64,000 nt of DNA from Yoonia sp. (GCA_029250945.1 JAQXEG010000034.1:1-64000); one strand, 5' to 3'; positions 42,828 to 51,948 are shown, counted from the first letter of the stretch. Numbers and translations: made by a program. The notes: generated by a model not told the origin, from the letters alone.

Positions 42828-43241
42828 TTACTCAGCAGCAGCTTCTTCTGCTGGTGCTTCCTCGGCAGGTGCCTCGGCTGGCGCGTTTGCAGCTTCTTCA
42901 GCTGCAGCTTTTTTAGCGGCCTTTTCTTCAGCGCGTGCTTGTGCAGCTTTGCCAGGTGTACCCTTTTTCAGGTTTGCACGATCTTTCTTTGGGATCACGC
43001 CAGCAGCTTCGAGCATACGCGATACGCGGTCTGTTGGCTGTGCGCCTTTGGACATCCAGTACTGGACGCGCTCCATGTTCATTTTTACGCGGTCTTCGCT
43101 GTCTTTTGGCAGCATTGGTGCGTATGTGCCCAGCTTTTCGATAAAGCGACCATCGCGTGGCATACGGCTGTCGGCCGCAACGATTGCGTAGTGTGGACGT
43201 TTTTTAGAGCCACCGCGGGCAAGACGAATTTTCATAGCCAT
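42828..43241 (-). CDS. rpsP: 30S ribosomal protein S16
   Basis: 137 aa. The first 80 residues are canonical ([20 protein letters not shown], then [11 protein letters not shown]). A C-terminal tail of about 45 residues is almost only Ala, Glu, Lys and Pro, an extension common in alphaproteobacterial S16. First of the rpsP-rimM-trmD block on the minus strand. Confidence 0.97.
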   Translation of the reverse strand: MAMKIRLARGGSKKRPHYAIVAADSRMPRDGRFIEKLGTYAPMLPKDSEDRVKMNMERVQYWMSKGAQPTDRVSRMLEAAGVIPKKDRANLKKGTPGKAAQARAEEKAAKKAAAEEAANAPAEAPAEEAPAEEAAAE

Positions 43242-43268
43242 GAGATTTGTTTCCTTTGTTCTCTTCGA

Positions 43269-43288
43269 AGGATGCGTTTTAACGCATC
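43269..43288. repeat. Dispersed gene-end palindrome, variant copy
   Basis: AGGATGCGTTTTAACGCATC has the same layout as the GATGGGTTAAAACCCATC element, with paired GGG-to-GCG and CCC-to-CGC changes that keep the stem. Its end overlaps the stop codon of the chorismate mutase gene. Confidence 0.6.
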
Positions 43289-43583
43289 ATGATTGATGTT
43301 GTTTGTGGTGTTGGATGACTTCCTGAATGATGAAGTTCAGGAATTTCTTGGCAAAAACAGGATCCAGATCGGCCTGATTTGCAAGGGCGGTCAACCGTGT
43401 GATCTGGTCCGCTTCGCGGGATGGATCAGACGGCGGAAGGTCGTGTTCGGCTTTCAGTACGCCGACGGCTTGGGTGTGCTTGAACCGTTCACCCAGCGTG
43501 TAAACAAGGATCGCATCCAGCCGGTCAATGCTGTTGCGGTGGCCTGCCAAAACTTCGGCGGCGCGTGTTGTGTCATCGGTCAT
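43287..43583 (-). CDS. Chorismate mutase, AroQ type
   Basis: 98 aa all-helical mutase that makes prephenate. AroQ features: LAGHRNSIDRLDAILVYTLG with the key Arg, ERFKHTQAVGVLKAEHDLPP with Lys, and a late KKFLNFIIQEVIQHHKQH. Its ATG overlaps the stop of the GNAT gene by four bases, so it is translationally coupled to acetyltransferases between ffh and rpsP. Confidence 0.92.
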   Translation of the reverse strand: MTDDTTRAAEVLAGHRNSIDRLDAILVYTLGERFKHTQAVGVLKAEHDLPPSDPSREADQITRLTALANQADLDPVFAKKFLNFIIQEVIQHHKQHQS

Positions 43584-44095
43584 AGATGAACCCCCTTTGG
43601 CACAGGATGGCGATAGACAAGCGTGGTTGGCGTGGGGCCAGTGGCGGCCACATCCAGTTTCGCGCCCAGCTTTTCAGCCAGCCGGATGGATCGCGCATTA
43701 TCATGGGCGATATAGCTGACAGCGGTGCGCCACCCCAGCACATCATAGGCGTGTTTGACGGCGGCATCCGCGGCCTCGGTCGCGACGCCTGTCCCTTCGA
43801 TCTTGGGGTCGAACATCATCCAGCCGATTTCGGTTTCCGGCCAGTCAGGTGGCGTCCACGGCCCGACAAGGCCGACGCAATCGTTGTCGCCGCGCAGGGT
43901 GACAGCCCACATGCCGTAGCCGAAGATCTGCCAATGGCCCAACTCGGACGCGAAGGCCCGCCATGTTTTGCCCAGATCGTTGTTGCTGTCGAATGCACCA
44001 GCGCGGTCCGACATCATAAAGTCGTGGAACGCCATCCAGTCGCCCGGTTCAGGCGCGCGCATCACAAGGCGCGGGGTTTGCAGCGTCATATTCAT
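43580..44095 (-). CDS. GNAT acetyltransferase, RimJ/RimL type
   Basis: 171 aa. The sequence follows the RimJ/RimL pattern: TPRLVMRAPEPGDWMAFHDF, DCVGLVGPWTPPDWPETEIG and acetyl-CoA loop FDPKIEGTGVATEAADAAVK, then AVSYIAHDNARSIRLAEKLG. The substrate is unknown. It overlaps the upstream paralogue stop by four bases and the chorismate mutase start by four. Confidence 0.87.
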   Translation of the reverse strand: MNMTLQTPRLVMRAPEPGDWMAFHDFMMSDRAGAFDSNNDLGKTWRAFASELGHWQIFGYGMWAVTLRGDNDCVGLVGPWTPPDWPETEIGWMMFDPKIEGTGVATEAADAAVKHAYDVLGWRTAVSYIAHDNARSIRLAEKLGAKLDVAATGPTPTTLVYRHPVPKGVHL

Positions 44096-44634
44096 GCGGC
44101 CACCTGCGCGATTGCGTCGGGGTGGTTGTGGGGCAGGTGACGGTAGATCGTGGCGTTTTCGCCGCCGTGGTCATAGTCACGCTCGGCCACAGCGCCCAGC
44201 CGTTTGGCCAGCGCAATAGAGCGTGTGTTCGTCTTGGCGATGATCGACACAAGTGGCCCAAGGTTCAGCACCTGTCCGGCCCACTGGCGCACAGCAACGC
44301 CCGCCTCATAGGCGTACCCATGGCCTTCGCCGTTATCGAACATATGATAGGCCAGCTCAGGTTCTGACCAGCCAACGTGATTGAGGATACCGGACCGCCC
44401 AACAGGTGTGTCCGTAGCGCGGTCCACCACCATGAAAAAGCCGTAGCCGCGCATCTGCCAATAGCCGATGTCGCTGATGAATGCGCCCCATGCTTTGTCT
44501 GAGGTGCCGTTGTTACCCAAGCCGTCCATGCGTTTGGAATTGACGATGAAATCGGTGAAGGGCGCCAGATCGGATGCGATTGGGCCGCGTAATGTCAGGC
44601 GTTTGGTTCCCGATGTCGGCGCGTTGGTCAGCAT
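44092..44634 (-). CDS. GNAT acetyltransferase, RimJ/RimL type
   Basis: 180 aa, a paralogue of the next gene. TKRLTLRGPIASDLAPFTDF, then WMAYHM-like EPELAYHMFDNGEGHGYAYE and SIIAKTNTRSIALAKRLGAV. The Gln/Arg-x-x-Gly acetyl-CoA loop is less standard (GEGHGYAYEA). Overlaps its neighbour by ATGA, suggesting tandem duplication and co-expression. Confidence 0.86.
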   Translation of the reverse strand: MLTNAPTSGTKRLTLRGPIASDLAPFTDFIVNSKRMDGLGNNGTSDKAWGAFISDIGYWQMRGYGFFMVVDRATDTPVGRSGILNHVGWSEPELAYHMFDNGEGHGYAYEAGVAVRQWAGQVLNLGPLVSIIAKTNTRSIALAKRLGAVAERDYDHGGENATIYRHLPHNHPDAIAQVAA

Positions 44635-44704
44635 GGCGTGACCCCACGGGCATGCTGACGCATGACGCGATTTTCGGGGCCTTGCGGCCCGTTGCCTTCG
44701 GCAA

Positions 44705-44726
44705 GAGTATTTGGAAAAAAGCGAGG
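44705..44726 (-). repeat. Gene-end motif, copy after ffh
   Basis: On the minus strand CTCGCTTTTTTCCAAATACT begins a few bases after the ffh stop, as after ctpA and the ABC ATPase gene. Confidence 0.6.
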
Positions 44727-44728
44727 CA

Positions 44729-46225
44729 CTATTTCTTTTTCCCGAAACCCGACAGACCTGGTGGCAGGCCCATGCCGCCGCCTAGACCGGGCATGCCAGC
44801 GGGCATTTTGCCTTGCAGGGCTTTGGCGGCTTCTTGCATGGCGGCGGGATCGTTCATGTCGGGCATGGCACCGCCTTTGCCCATCATTTGCTTCATGGCT
44901 TGTTTGAGCATGCCGCCTTTGCCCATTTTGCCCATCTTTTTCATCATGTCGGCCATTTGACGGTGCTGTTTGACCAGCTTGTTTAGCTCGGACACCTCAA
45001 GACCTGCGCCAGCCGCGATGCGTTTCTTGCGCGATGCTGCAAGCAGATCCGGATTGGCGCGCTCTTTTTTTGTCATGGAGTTAATGAGCGCAATTTGGCG
45101 TTTGAGGATGCTGTCATCCATGCCCGCCGCGTCCATCTGTTTTTGCATTTTTCCCATGCCAGGCATCATGCCCATCATCCCTTCCATGCCGCCCATTTTC
45201 ATCATCTGTTCGAGCTGCATTTTGAGATCGTTCATGTTGAAGCGGCCCTTTTGGAAGCGCTTCATCATCCGCTCGGCCTGTTCGGCCTCGATGGTTTCTT
45301 GGGCTTTCTCAACAAGGGCTACAATGTCGCCCATGCCAAGGATGCGGCCTGCGATGCGATCTGGTTCGAACGTTTCAATCGCGTCCATTTTTTCGCCCAG
45401 ACCGACGAAGCGGATAGGCTTGCCAGTGATCGCGCGCATGGACAGGGCCGCACCACCGCGGCCGTCGCCGTCCATCCGTGTCAGGACAACGCCGGAGACG
45501 CCGATCTTATCGTCGAATTCTTGGGCGACGTTCACTGCGTCCTGACCTGTCAGGCCGTCAACAACCAGCAGCGTTTCGCGCGGGTTGGCGACATCGCGCA
45601 CCTCGGCCGCTTGTGCGATTAGTTCGGCGTCGATGTGCAGACGGCCTGCGGTATCAAGCATATAGACGTCGTAACCGCCGAGCGATGCTTGGGTTTTGGC
45701 GCGTTTGGCGATTTGCACAGGGCTTTCACCAGCGACGATTGGCAGGGTATCCACACCGATCTGGTTGCCCAAAATCGCCAGCTGTTCCATCGCGGCAGGG
45801 CGGTTGGTGTCAAGCGAGGCCATTAGCACGCGCTTGCCTTCGCGGTCTTTCAAACGCTTGGCGAGTTTTGCGGTTGTGGTAGTTTTACCGGACCCTTGCA
45901 GGCCGACCATCAGGATCGGCGCGGGCGGGTTGTCGATTTTCAGCGCACCGGGGTCGGCGTCACCTGTCAGCACGTGTTTTAGCTCATCATGCACGATCTT
46001 GACGACCTGCTGGCCGGGTTGGATCGATTTGGTGACGGCCTGACCGGTCGCTTTCTTCTCGACCGCCTTGATGAAATCACGGGCAACGGGCAGGGAAACA
46101 TCCGCCTCGAGCAAGGCCACGCGGACCTCGCGCAATGCGGTTTTGACGTCATCCTCGGACAGCGCACCTTGCTTGGTGAGTTTGTCAAAGACGCCGCCGA
46201 GGCGTTCGGATAGGTTCTCAAACAT
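44729..46225 (-). CDS. ffh: Signal recognition particle GTPase Ffh
   Basis: 498 aa. N domain at residues 1-90, G domain with GLQGSGKTTTTAKLAKRL, TNRPAAMEQL, DTAGRLHIDAEL and TRMDGDGRGG, then a Met-rich M domain from about residue 300 (MMKMGGMEGMMGMMPGMGKM) that binds signal peptides and 4.5S RNA. It targets nascent membrane proteins to FtsY. A promoter-like TATATGAT lies about 35 bases before the ATG on the minus strand. Confidence 0.98.
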   Translation of the reverse strand: MFENLSERLGGVFDKLTKQGALSEDDVKTALREVRVALLEADVSLPVARDFIKAVEKKATGQAVTKSIQPGQQVVKIVHDELKHVLTGDADPGALKIDNPPAPILMVGLQGSGKTTTTAKLAKRLKDREGKRVLMASLDTNRPAAMEQLAILGNQIGVDTLPIVAGESPVQIAKRAKTQASLGGYDVYMLDTAGRLHIDAELIAQAAEVRDVANPRETLLVVDGLTGQDAVNVAQEFDDKIGVSGVVLTRMDGDGRGGAALSMRAITGKPIRFVGLGEKMDAIETFEPDRIAGRILGMGDIVALVEKAQETIEAEQAERMMKRFQKGRFNMNDLKMQLEQMMKMGGMEGMMGMMPGMGKMQKQMDAAGMDDSILKRQIALINSMTKKERANPDLLAASRKKRIAAGAGLEVSELNKLVKQHRQMADMMKKMGKMGKGGMLKQAMKQMMGKGGAMPDMNDPAAMQEAAKALQGKMPAGMPGLGGGMGLPPGLSGFGKKK

Positions 46226-46403
46226 CGGCTATAAGCCCCTTGGTCGTTTCGGTTGCCCCCCATCATATAGGAACGAACCGCATAAAGCAGTAGCGCCCCC
46301 GTGGGCGCGACGCGCTGACGGAGGGCGATCCCTATCGAATAGGGACCGGAAAGCTGATGCTATCCGGAAGTTGACTGTGTTTATCCTTGGGGGGCGTGCA
46401 GAG

Positions 46404-46946
46404 TCAAGCCTCTGCCGCTTTGGTGTTGTTAGACAAGATAACGGTGACGTCTGTGATCCCGATAAAGCCCAGCACCGTTTTCAGGTGGGGCGTGGCGAAA
46501 TCAACAGAGGCGCCAATTGGCACACCGCCAGAGGCTGCGACGATTGTGGCGCGCTTGCCGTCCAACAGGCCAACCGGACTGTCAGATGTATAGGCGAATG
46601 TTTCCTTGGGGCGACAAATGAGGTCGATCCATGCCTTAAGCGCTGCGGGCAGGCCAAAGTTATACATCGGCATGTCGATAATGATGTGATCGGCGGCCAA
46701 CACCTCGGCCACAAGGGTATTTGAGAATGTGAGGGTTTCATTCTCTGCCGCGCTGCGGTCAGCTGCTGGAACAAGGCGGGCGGCGTTCCATGCGGCGGTG
46801 ACTTGCGGCAGTGGTGTCAGCGCAAGATCGCGTGTGGTTACCGATCCGGTGATATCAGCAAGAAGGGTTGCAGATTTCTGGCGCGACTGGCTTGCGGTGG
46901 CGTCAGCGGGCGAGGTTGCGATGTATAATGTGTGTGACATGGTCAT
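46404..46946 (-). CDS. azoR: FMN-dependent NADH-azoreductase/quinone reductase-like
   Basis: About 180 aa flavodoxin-like oxidoreductase. Matches include MPMYNFGLPAALKAWIDLIC (FMN loop) and VAASGGVPIGASVDFATPH; the N-terminal phosphate loop IATSPADATASQSRQK is variant. It reduces quinones or azo compounds with NADH. It diverges from a LysR gene 100 bases away, an arrangement in which the LysR usually regulates it. Start may be 46946 or 46940. Confidence 0.85.
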   Translation of the reverse strand: MTMSHTLYIATSPADATASQSRQKSATLLADITGSVTTRDLALTPLPQVTAAWNAARLVPAADRSAAENETLTFSNTLVAEVLAADHIIIDMPMYNFGLPAALKAWIDLICRPKETFAYTSDSPVGLLDGKRATIVAASGGVPIGASVDFATPHLKTVLGFIGITDVTVILSNNTKAAEA

Positions 46947-47047
46947 GCGGCTTTCTATTGTGTGCCTGCTGCACATGTCTATGCTTCTGGCGAACACAAT
47001 CGCACAATCCGCAGGGTATCTGTGGATATTTGCACAGGATCGGCACG

Positions 47048-47920
47048 ATGGACAATTGGGATGAAATTCGTACCGCGTATCAGGTGGCCCGCGCTGGCAC
47101 CGTTAGCGGTGCGGCAGAGGCGCTTGGCGTGCACCATGCAACCGTGATCCGTCATATCGACGCGATTGAGGAACGGTTGGGCGTTAAACTGTTTCAGCGG
47201 CATCCGCGGGGATATACCGCGACCGAGGCAGGGATGGACCTGCTCCAAGTGGCCCAAGCGACCGATGATCAGTTCACGCAGCTTGCCGGTCGGATCAAGG
47301 GGCAGGGCGCGGGTGTGTCTGGTGATCTGGTTGTGACGTCGCTGGGCGCGATGTCGTCGTTCCTGACGCCTGCGCTGGTTAGCTTTCAGGATGCAAACCC
47401 TGATATCCGCGTACGGTTTCTGACGGGTGAGCGGCTGTTCCGCCTTGAATATGGCGAGGCCCATGTTGCCATCCGCGCCGGCACCATGCCCAACCAGCCT
47501 GACAATGTGGTGCAGCCGTTTGTGGATATGCAGGTGCGGCTCGTCGCGTCTGACAGCTACATCGCGCGGCATGGCATGCCAAAAGACGAAAGCGAATTTG
47601 CGCAACATTGGTTTGTGTCCCACGACAGCGCCGATAGCCGTGCACCGTTCCATCAATGGCTGCGCTCGGTCGTGGATGAGGATCGGATTTTGTTCCGCGC
47701 AACTGACAATCGCAACCTGATTGACGCGGTGAAGGCGGGTGCAGGCATCGGCTTTGTCTCGGATTTCAACATGGCTATGCAGGACACGCTGCACGAGGTG
47801 ATCCCGTCCCGTCCTGAATGGTCCGCATCCATCTGGCTGGTCACCCATGTTGATTTGCACCGCACCGCCAAGGTGGAAGCGTTCCTTACCCACCTTAAGG
47901 CGATGGTCCACGATACATGA
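47048..47920 (+). CDS. LysR family transcriptional regulator
   Basis: 290 aa. The N-terminal winged helix-turn-helix (TAYQVARAGTVSGAAEALGV, HHATVIRHIDAIEERLGVKL) is followed by the periplasmic-binding-like effector domain (SGDLVVTSLGAMSSFLTPAL to the end). ATG 47048 follows AGGATC; the track ORF begins 60 codons early. It diverges from azoR and overlaps the downstream DMT transporter by ATGA, so it may control both. Confidence 0.93.
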   Translation: MDNWDEIRTAYQVARAGTVSGAAEALGVHHATVIRHIDAIEERLGVKLFQRHPRGYTATEAGMDLLQVAQATDDQFTQLAGRIKGQGAGVSGDLVVTSLGAMSSFLTPALVSFQDANPDIRVRFLTGERLFRLEYGEAHVAIRAGTMPNQPDNVVQPFVDMQVRLVASDSYIARHGMPKDESEFAQHWFVSHDSADSRAPFHQWLRSVVDEDRILFRATDNRNLIDAVKAGAGIGFVSDFNMAMQDTLHEVIPSRPEWSASIWLVTHVDLHRTAKVEAFLTHLKAMVHDT

Positions 47921-48795
47921 CCGTTGATACGCGGGCAGGGCATATTGCGATGCTGCTGTTTTCGGTCCTTGTGGCTGGGGCGTTTGCGCTGGGGGCGCTG
48001 GCCGCGAATGACATCTCCCCGTTTGCGTATAACGCTGTGCGGTTCTGGATCGCCGCTGTGATCATTGGCTGCGTCGTCGCATTGCGGGGCGGGGTGCCGC
48101 GTGCGGCATATGACGCGCCATGGCGCTACTTTGTCCTAGCGGGTGTCTTTACCATCTACTTCGTGCTGATGCTCGAAGGGCTGAAAACCGCGCCCTCTGT
48201 GAGTGCTGCTGCGCTATTCACGCTGACGCCCTTGCTGACGGCGATGTTTGGCTGGATCTTGTTGCGCCAAGGGGTGACCGCACGTATCGCACTTGCGCTG
48301 ACCGTTGGGGCGTTTGGGGCGATTTGGGTGATCTTTCGGGCGGACCTACAGGCGATCCTGCAATTCGACGTAGGCCAGGGAGAGGCGATTTATTTCATCG
48401 GCTGCATCAGTCACGCGATCTACACCCCGCTCGTCCGTCTTCTTAATCGCGGCGAAAGCGCACTTGTATTTACTTTTGGTACACTCACAGCGGGTGCGGT
48501 GATCCTGACGGCTTTCGGGTTGCCTGCCATTATCGCGACGCCGTGGATGGCGCTGTCGGGCACAGTCTGGGTGGCAATCATCTACACTGCTATTTTCGCC
48601 AGTGCAGCGACATTTACATTGCTGCAATTCGCCAGTTTGCGCCTGCCATCGTCCAAGGTGATGGCCTACACTTACTTAACGCCCGCATGGGTCATCGTGT
48701 GGGATATGGCGCTGGGCGGTGTCGCGCCGCCGGTGGCCGTCGGGCTGGGGGTTGCGGTCACATGCATCGCGCTTTTGCTGTTGTTGCGCGACTAG
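47917..48795 (+). CDS. DMT family (EamA) transporter
   Basis: 292 aa, ten hydrophobic helices in two EamA repeats: ANDISPFAYNAVRFWIAAVI in helix 2 and LKTAPSVSAAALFTLTPLLT in helix 4; the second repeat ends SSKVMAYTYLTPAWVIVWDM. Substrate unknown. Translationally coupled to the LysR gene by a four-base overlap. Convergent with the ArsR gene, the stops overlapping by four bases. Confidence 0.92.
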   Translation: MTVDTRAGHIAMLLFSVLVAGAFALGALAANDISPFAYNAVRFWIAAVIIGCVVALRGGVPRAAYDAPWRYFVLAGVFTIYFVLMLEGLKTAPSVSAAALFTLTPLLTAMFGWILLRQGVTARIALALTVGAFGAIWVIFRADLQAILQFDVGQGEAIYFIGCISHAIYTPLVRLLNRGESALVFTFGTLTAGAVILTAFGLPAIIATPWMALSGTVWVAIIYTAIFASAATFTLLQFASLRLPSSKVMAYTYLTPAWVIVWDMALGGVAPPVAVGLGVAVTCIALLLLLRD

Positions 48796-49115
48796 GGGGA
48801 TAGTTCCTGATTAAGGAACGCCTCGAACGCATCTAGATCAATGGCGTCCATCTGGCCAAAGCCCTTCATCCACACGGAGCCCGCCCGCAACGCATCAGGT
48901 TCCAGCTTGCACCATTTCACGCGGCCCCGTTTTTCTTGAGTGATCAGACCGGCGGCGGTCAGCACGCCAAGGTGCTTTGAAATCGCGGCCAATGACATTT
49001 CAAACGGTTCGGCCACGTCTGTCACGGCCATATCATCCTCTAGCAACATTGCCAGAATTGCGCGCCGCGTGGGGTCCGCCAATGCGGCAAAGGTCATGTC
49101 GAGTTGATCAGCCAT
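48792..49115 (-). CDS. ArsR family transcriptional regulator
   Basis: 107 aa winged helix. ADPTRRAILAMLLEDDMAVT, then FEMSLAAISKHLGVLTAAGL and an Arg-Trp-Cys wing (GRVKWCKLEPDAL). Metal-binding CxC motifs of ArsR/SmtB sensors are absent; this type usually controls SRPBCC or transporter genes and none is adjacent. ATG 49115 gives the normal N-terminus. A perfect 16-bp palindrome upstream is its likely operator. Confidence 0.9.
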   Translation of the reverse strand: MADQLDMTFAALADPTRRAILAMLLEDDMAVTDVAEPFEMSLAAISKHLGVLTAAGLITQEKRGRVKWCKLEPDALRAGSVWMKGFGQMDAIDLDAFEAFLNQELSP

Positions 49116-49146
49116 GCCTGCCTTGTCGCGGCCTGCCGGTAAAACG

Positions 49147-49162
49147 TCAACCAATTGGTTGA
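49147..49162. promoter_or_regulatory. ArsR operator-like palindrome
   Basis: TCAACCAATTGGTTGA is a perfect 16-bp palindrome 31 bases before the ArsR start. The AACCAATTGGTT form matches operators common for this ArsR type, so it is likely autoregulatory. It also lies upstream of atpI. Confidence 0.65.
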
Positions 49163-49207
49163 ATATCCCGAATGGTCTGGGCGCCGCATTCGGGGCGCAA
49201 CGTTCCC

Positions 49208-49228
49208 CTCGCTTTTTCCAAAATACTC
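49208..49228 (+). repeat. Gene-end motif copy without a preceding gene
   Basis: CTCGCTTTTTCCAAAATACT on the plus strand in the ArsR-atpI gap. Other copies follow a stop codon within about 50 bases, but no plus-strand gene ends near here, which hints that a gene was lost upstream. Confidence 0.5.
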
Positions 49229-49324
49229 AGAGAAAACAGATGCCTACGGCGCGGCTCGGTCCGCTTGACTCTGAGCCGTGTGCATCCTAAACCCTGCGCA
49301 ACTCCTTTGAGAGGTTGAAAACCG

Positions 49325-49675
49325 ATGTCTGACCCGCATTTGGCCGATGATCGCAAGGCACGCCTTCAGGCGCTTGATGCGAAACTGGCCGCAAAACGGG
49401 CCCCGGCTGAGGTGAAAGACCACGCAGAGGAACACTATAGTCAGGCACAGCTTGCTTGGCGCATGGTGATAGAGCTTGTAGCCGGTCTTGGGATCGGTTT
49501 TGGCATCGGATACGGTTTGGACAGCCTTTTTGGGACCATGCCGATTTTCTTGGTGCTGTTTATTTTCTTTGGCCTCGCGGCTGGTGTGAACACCATGATG
49601 CGGTCGGCCAAAGAAGTGCAGAGAAAACAGTTGGCAGTAGCCAGCAAAGACGAGGATGACCCACGTGGCAACTGA
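49325..49675 (+). CDS. atpI: ATP synthase protein I (AtpI/AtpZ)
   Basis: 116 aa. A charged N-terminus ([20 protein letters not shown]) precedes two membrane helices with the conserved [20 protein letters not shown]. The protein assists F0 assembly and c-ring formation. First gene of the F0 operon; its stop overlaps the atpB start. Confidence 0.93.
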   Translation: MSDPHLADDRKARLQALDAKLAAKRAPAEVKDHAEEHYSQAQLAWRMVIELVAGLGIGFGIGYGLDSLFGTMPIFLVLFIFFGLAAGVNTMMRSAKEVQRKQLAVASKDEDDPRGN

Positions 49676-50417
49676 CGCAAAATCCGAAGGCGGTCTTGTA
49701 TTTCACCCGCTTGACCAGTTTATCGTCAAACCTTTGTTCGGTGACGGCCCAATCAGCTGGTACACACCAACAAACGTGACATTGTGGATGGGGATCGCCG
49801 TTCTGGTGATCGCATTGATCTTTGTTGTCGGGTCCCGCGGTCGCGCTATCGTGCCATCACGCCTCCAATCCATCGGTGAGCTGATCTATGGCTTCATCTA
49901 CAAGATGGTCGAAGACGTTACTGGCAAGGACGGCATCAAGTACTTCCCTTATATCATGACACTGTTCGTGTTCATCTTGTTCGCGAACTATCTGGCACTT
50001 CTGCCGATGTCATATTCCCCCACATCCATGATCGCCGTGACCGCGATCCTTGGTTTTGGTGTCTTTATCTGCGTCACCATCCTCGGCTTTGTGCTGCACG
50101 GGTCCAAGTTCTTGGGTCTGTTCTGGATGTCCGACGCGCCAGCAATCCTGCGCCCCATCATTGCGGTGATCGAAGTGATTTCTTACTTCGTGCGCCCCGT
50201 GTCCCACTCCATTCGTTTGGCGGGCAACGTGATGGCTGGCCACGCTGTTATCAAAGTTTTCGCAGGCTTTGCGGCCCTCACGCTGGTGTCCCCTGTGGCC
50301 ATCGCTGGCATCGTCGCGATCTACGGTCTTGAGGTCCTTGTGGCCGGGATCCAAGCCTACGTATTCACCATTCTGACCTGTGTGTACCTCAAGGATGCTT
50401 TGCACCCTGCGCACTAA
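49665..50417 (+). CDS. atpB: F0F1 ATP synthase subunit a
   Basis: About 250 aa, inner-membrane proton channel. The essential Arg is in [16 protein letters not shown], and [15 protein letters not shown] ends the protein. I prefer GTG 49665 ([10 protein letters not shown]) because GAGG lies nine bases upstream; ATG 49656 is too close to it. Overlaps the end of atpI. Confidence 0.95.
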   Translation: MATDAKSEGGLVFHPLDQFIVKPLFGDGPISWYTPTNVTLWMGIAVLVIALIFVVGSRGRAIVPSRLQSIGELIYGFIYKMVEDVTGKDGIKYFPYIMTLFVFILFANYLALLPMSYSPTSMIAVTAILGFGVFICVTILGFVLHGSKFLGLFWMSDAPAILRPIIAVIEVISYFVRPVSHSIRLAGNVMAGHAVIKVFAGFAALTLVSPVAIAGIVAIYGLEVLVAGIQAYVFTILTCVYLKDALHPAH

Positions 50418-50463
50418 GTCACGATACCCTACTACTCAAATTCCATCGTAAGGAGATAAAATC

Positions 50464-50688
50464 ATGGAAGGCGAACTCGCACACATCGGCGCTGGTCTGG
50501 CGGCAATCGGTTCTGGCGCAGCTGCTATCGGTGTTGGTACCGTTGCAGGTAACTACCTCGCAGGCGCACTGCGCAACCCATCCGCTGCTGCATCGCAGAC
50601 AGCAACACTGTTCATCGGCTTGGCATTCGCCGAAGCACTGGGGATCTTCGCTTTCCTCGTCTCGCTTCTGCTGATGTTCGCTGTTTAA
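50464..50688 (+). CDS. atpE: F0F1 ATP synthase subunit c
   Basis: 74 aa, two helices with the polar loop RNPSAAASQ. The Gly-rich helix 1 ([19 protein letters not shown]) and the proton-carrying Glu in helix 2 ([13 protein letters not shown]) are present. AAGGAG precedes the ATG. Forms the rotor ring. Confidence 0.98.
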   Translation: MEGELAHIGAGLAAIGSGAAAIGVGTVAGNYLAGALRNPSAAASQTATLFIGLAFAEALGIFAFLVSLLLMFAV

Positions 50689-50771
50689 GAACAAACATCG
50701 AAGATCCTTACGTCTGGAGGGGCGCTTAACGGCGCCCCTCCAGTAACTTACCAAGGTGATCGGGGGCCATA

Positions 50772-51320
50772 ATGGCAACGCAAACTACTGAAACAGCCGC
50801 TGGTGCTTGCGTCGATGCAGGGGGTTCTGCCCTCGGTATGCCGCAGCTTTGCGCGGACTGGATGGGCAATCAGGTCGCTTGGCTTGTTGTCTCACTGATC
50901 GTGATCTACCTGCTGCTCAGCCGCGTGGCGCTGCCCCGTATTGGTGCAGTTCTGGCCGAACGGTCCGGCACGATCACAAACGACATTGCCGCAGCTGAAG
51001 AGTTGAAGCAAAAAGCCGTGGAAGCCGAAGCAGCCTATGAAAAGGCGCTTGCTGACGCCCGCGTACAGGCCGCTGCAATTGTCGCAGACGCCAAAGCAGA
51101 AATTCAGGCTGATCTGGATGTCGAGCTTGCAAAAGCAGACGCCCAAATCGCCGCCAAAGTATCCGAGAGCGAAAAGGCAATTGCCGAAATTCGTGACGGT
51201 GCTGTGAAGTCGGTAACAGATGTTGCTAAGGATACGGCCAAGGAATTGGTTAAGGCCGTGGGTGGCAATGCTGATGCCAAAACTATTAACGCAGCGATTG
51301 CTGCACGTATGAAAGGGTGA
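50772..51320 (+). CDS. atpF': F0F1 ATP synthase subunit b'
   Basis: 182 aa. An N-terminal segment with Cys (MPQLCADW) precedes one membrane helix ([20 protein letters not shown]), then a long charged, Ala-rich coiled coil. Paired b and b' stalks are typical of photosynthetic and related alphaproteobacteria. Atypical N-terminal residues for an F1 stalk, but position and layout are clear. Overlaps or abuts atpF. Confidence 0.93.
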   Translation: MATQTTETAAGACVDAGGSALGMPQLCADWMGNQVAWLVVSLIVIYLLLSRVALPRIGAVLAERSGTITNDIAAAEELKQKAVEAEAAYEKALADARVQAAAIVADAKAEIQADLDVELAKADAQIAAKVSESEKAIAEIRDGAVKSVTDVAKDTAKELVKAVGGNADAKTINAAIAARMKG

Positions 51321-51325
51321 AGGCC

Positions 51326-51886
51326 ATGAAAAAGCTTATGATCGCTGCCCTTCTGTCCGCTGCTGCATCCCCCGCATTTGCGGCAGGTGACGTGTTCTTT
51401 TCACTGAAAAACACAGACTTTGTCGTTCTGATTGCGTTCCTGATCTTTGTTGGGGTCCTGCTGTATTTTAAAGTACCTGCCAAAGTCGGCGAAATGCTGG
51501 ACGGTCGTTCCAACGCGATCAAGGCCGAACTCGACGAGGCGAAAGCCCTGCGCGAAGAGGCACAAGCGTTGCTGGCGTCCTATGAGCGCAAGCAAAAGGA
51601 CGTGCAGGCGCAAGCGGACCGGATCGTTGCATCTGCTAAGGAAGAGGCGGCCAATGCGGCCACCGCTGCCAAGGACGATATCGCAGCGTCCATCACACGC
51701 CGTCTTGCTGCTGCTGAAGAGCAGATCGCAAGCGCGGAAGCCGGTGCTGTAAAGGCAGTGAAAGATCAGGCAGTAACAGTTGCCATCGGTGCCGCACAGG
51801 ACGTGATCGCCAAGCAGATGGACGCTAAAACGTCCAATGCTTTGATTGATGACGCGATTGCTACGGTTGAGGCCAAGTTGCACTAA
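51326..51886 (+). CDS. atpF: F0F1 ATP synthase subunit b
   Basis: 186 aa. A signal-peptide-like N-terminus (MKKLMIAALLSAAASPAFAA) precedes the helix FVVLIAFLIFVGVLLYFKVP and a long coiled coil (DEAKALREEAQALLASYERK). ATG 51326 follows GTGAAGGCC; the GTG at 51317 is less likely. Last gene of the operon; atpHAGDC is elsewhere, as usual in these bacteria. A dispersed palindrome and a terminator follow. Confidence 0.95.
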   Translation: MKKLMIAALLSAAASPAFAAGDVFFSLKNTDFVVLIAFLIFVGVLLYFKVPAKVGEMLDGRSNAIKAELDEAKALREEAQALLASYERKQKDVQAQADRIVASAKEEAANAATAAKDDIAASITRRLAAAEEQIASAEAGAVKAVKDQAVTVAIGAAQDVIAKQMDAKTSNALIDDAIATVEAKLH

Positions 51887-51890
51887 AGAT

Positions 51891-51913
51891 TTATGGGTTA
51901 AACCCATCCTACC
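51891..51913. repeat. Dispersed gene-end palindrome, copy 3
   Basis: ATGGGTTAAACCCATCCTAC, a slightly shorter version of the copy at 6547, four bases after the atpF stop. Confidence 0.7.
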
Positions 51914-51916
51914 TAG

Positions 51917-51945
51917 ACGCCCATCGCAACAGCGGTGGGCGTTTT
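51917..51945 (+). terminator. Intrinsic terminator of the F0 operon
   Basis: ACGCCCATCGC, loop AACA, GCGGTGGGCGT then TTT. The 11-bp stem has one T-G wobble and is followed by a short T-run, between atpF and the convergent GntR gene. Confidence 0.75.
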
Positions 51946-51948
51946 GCG

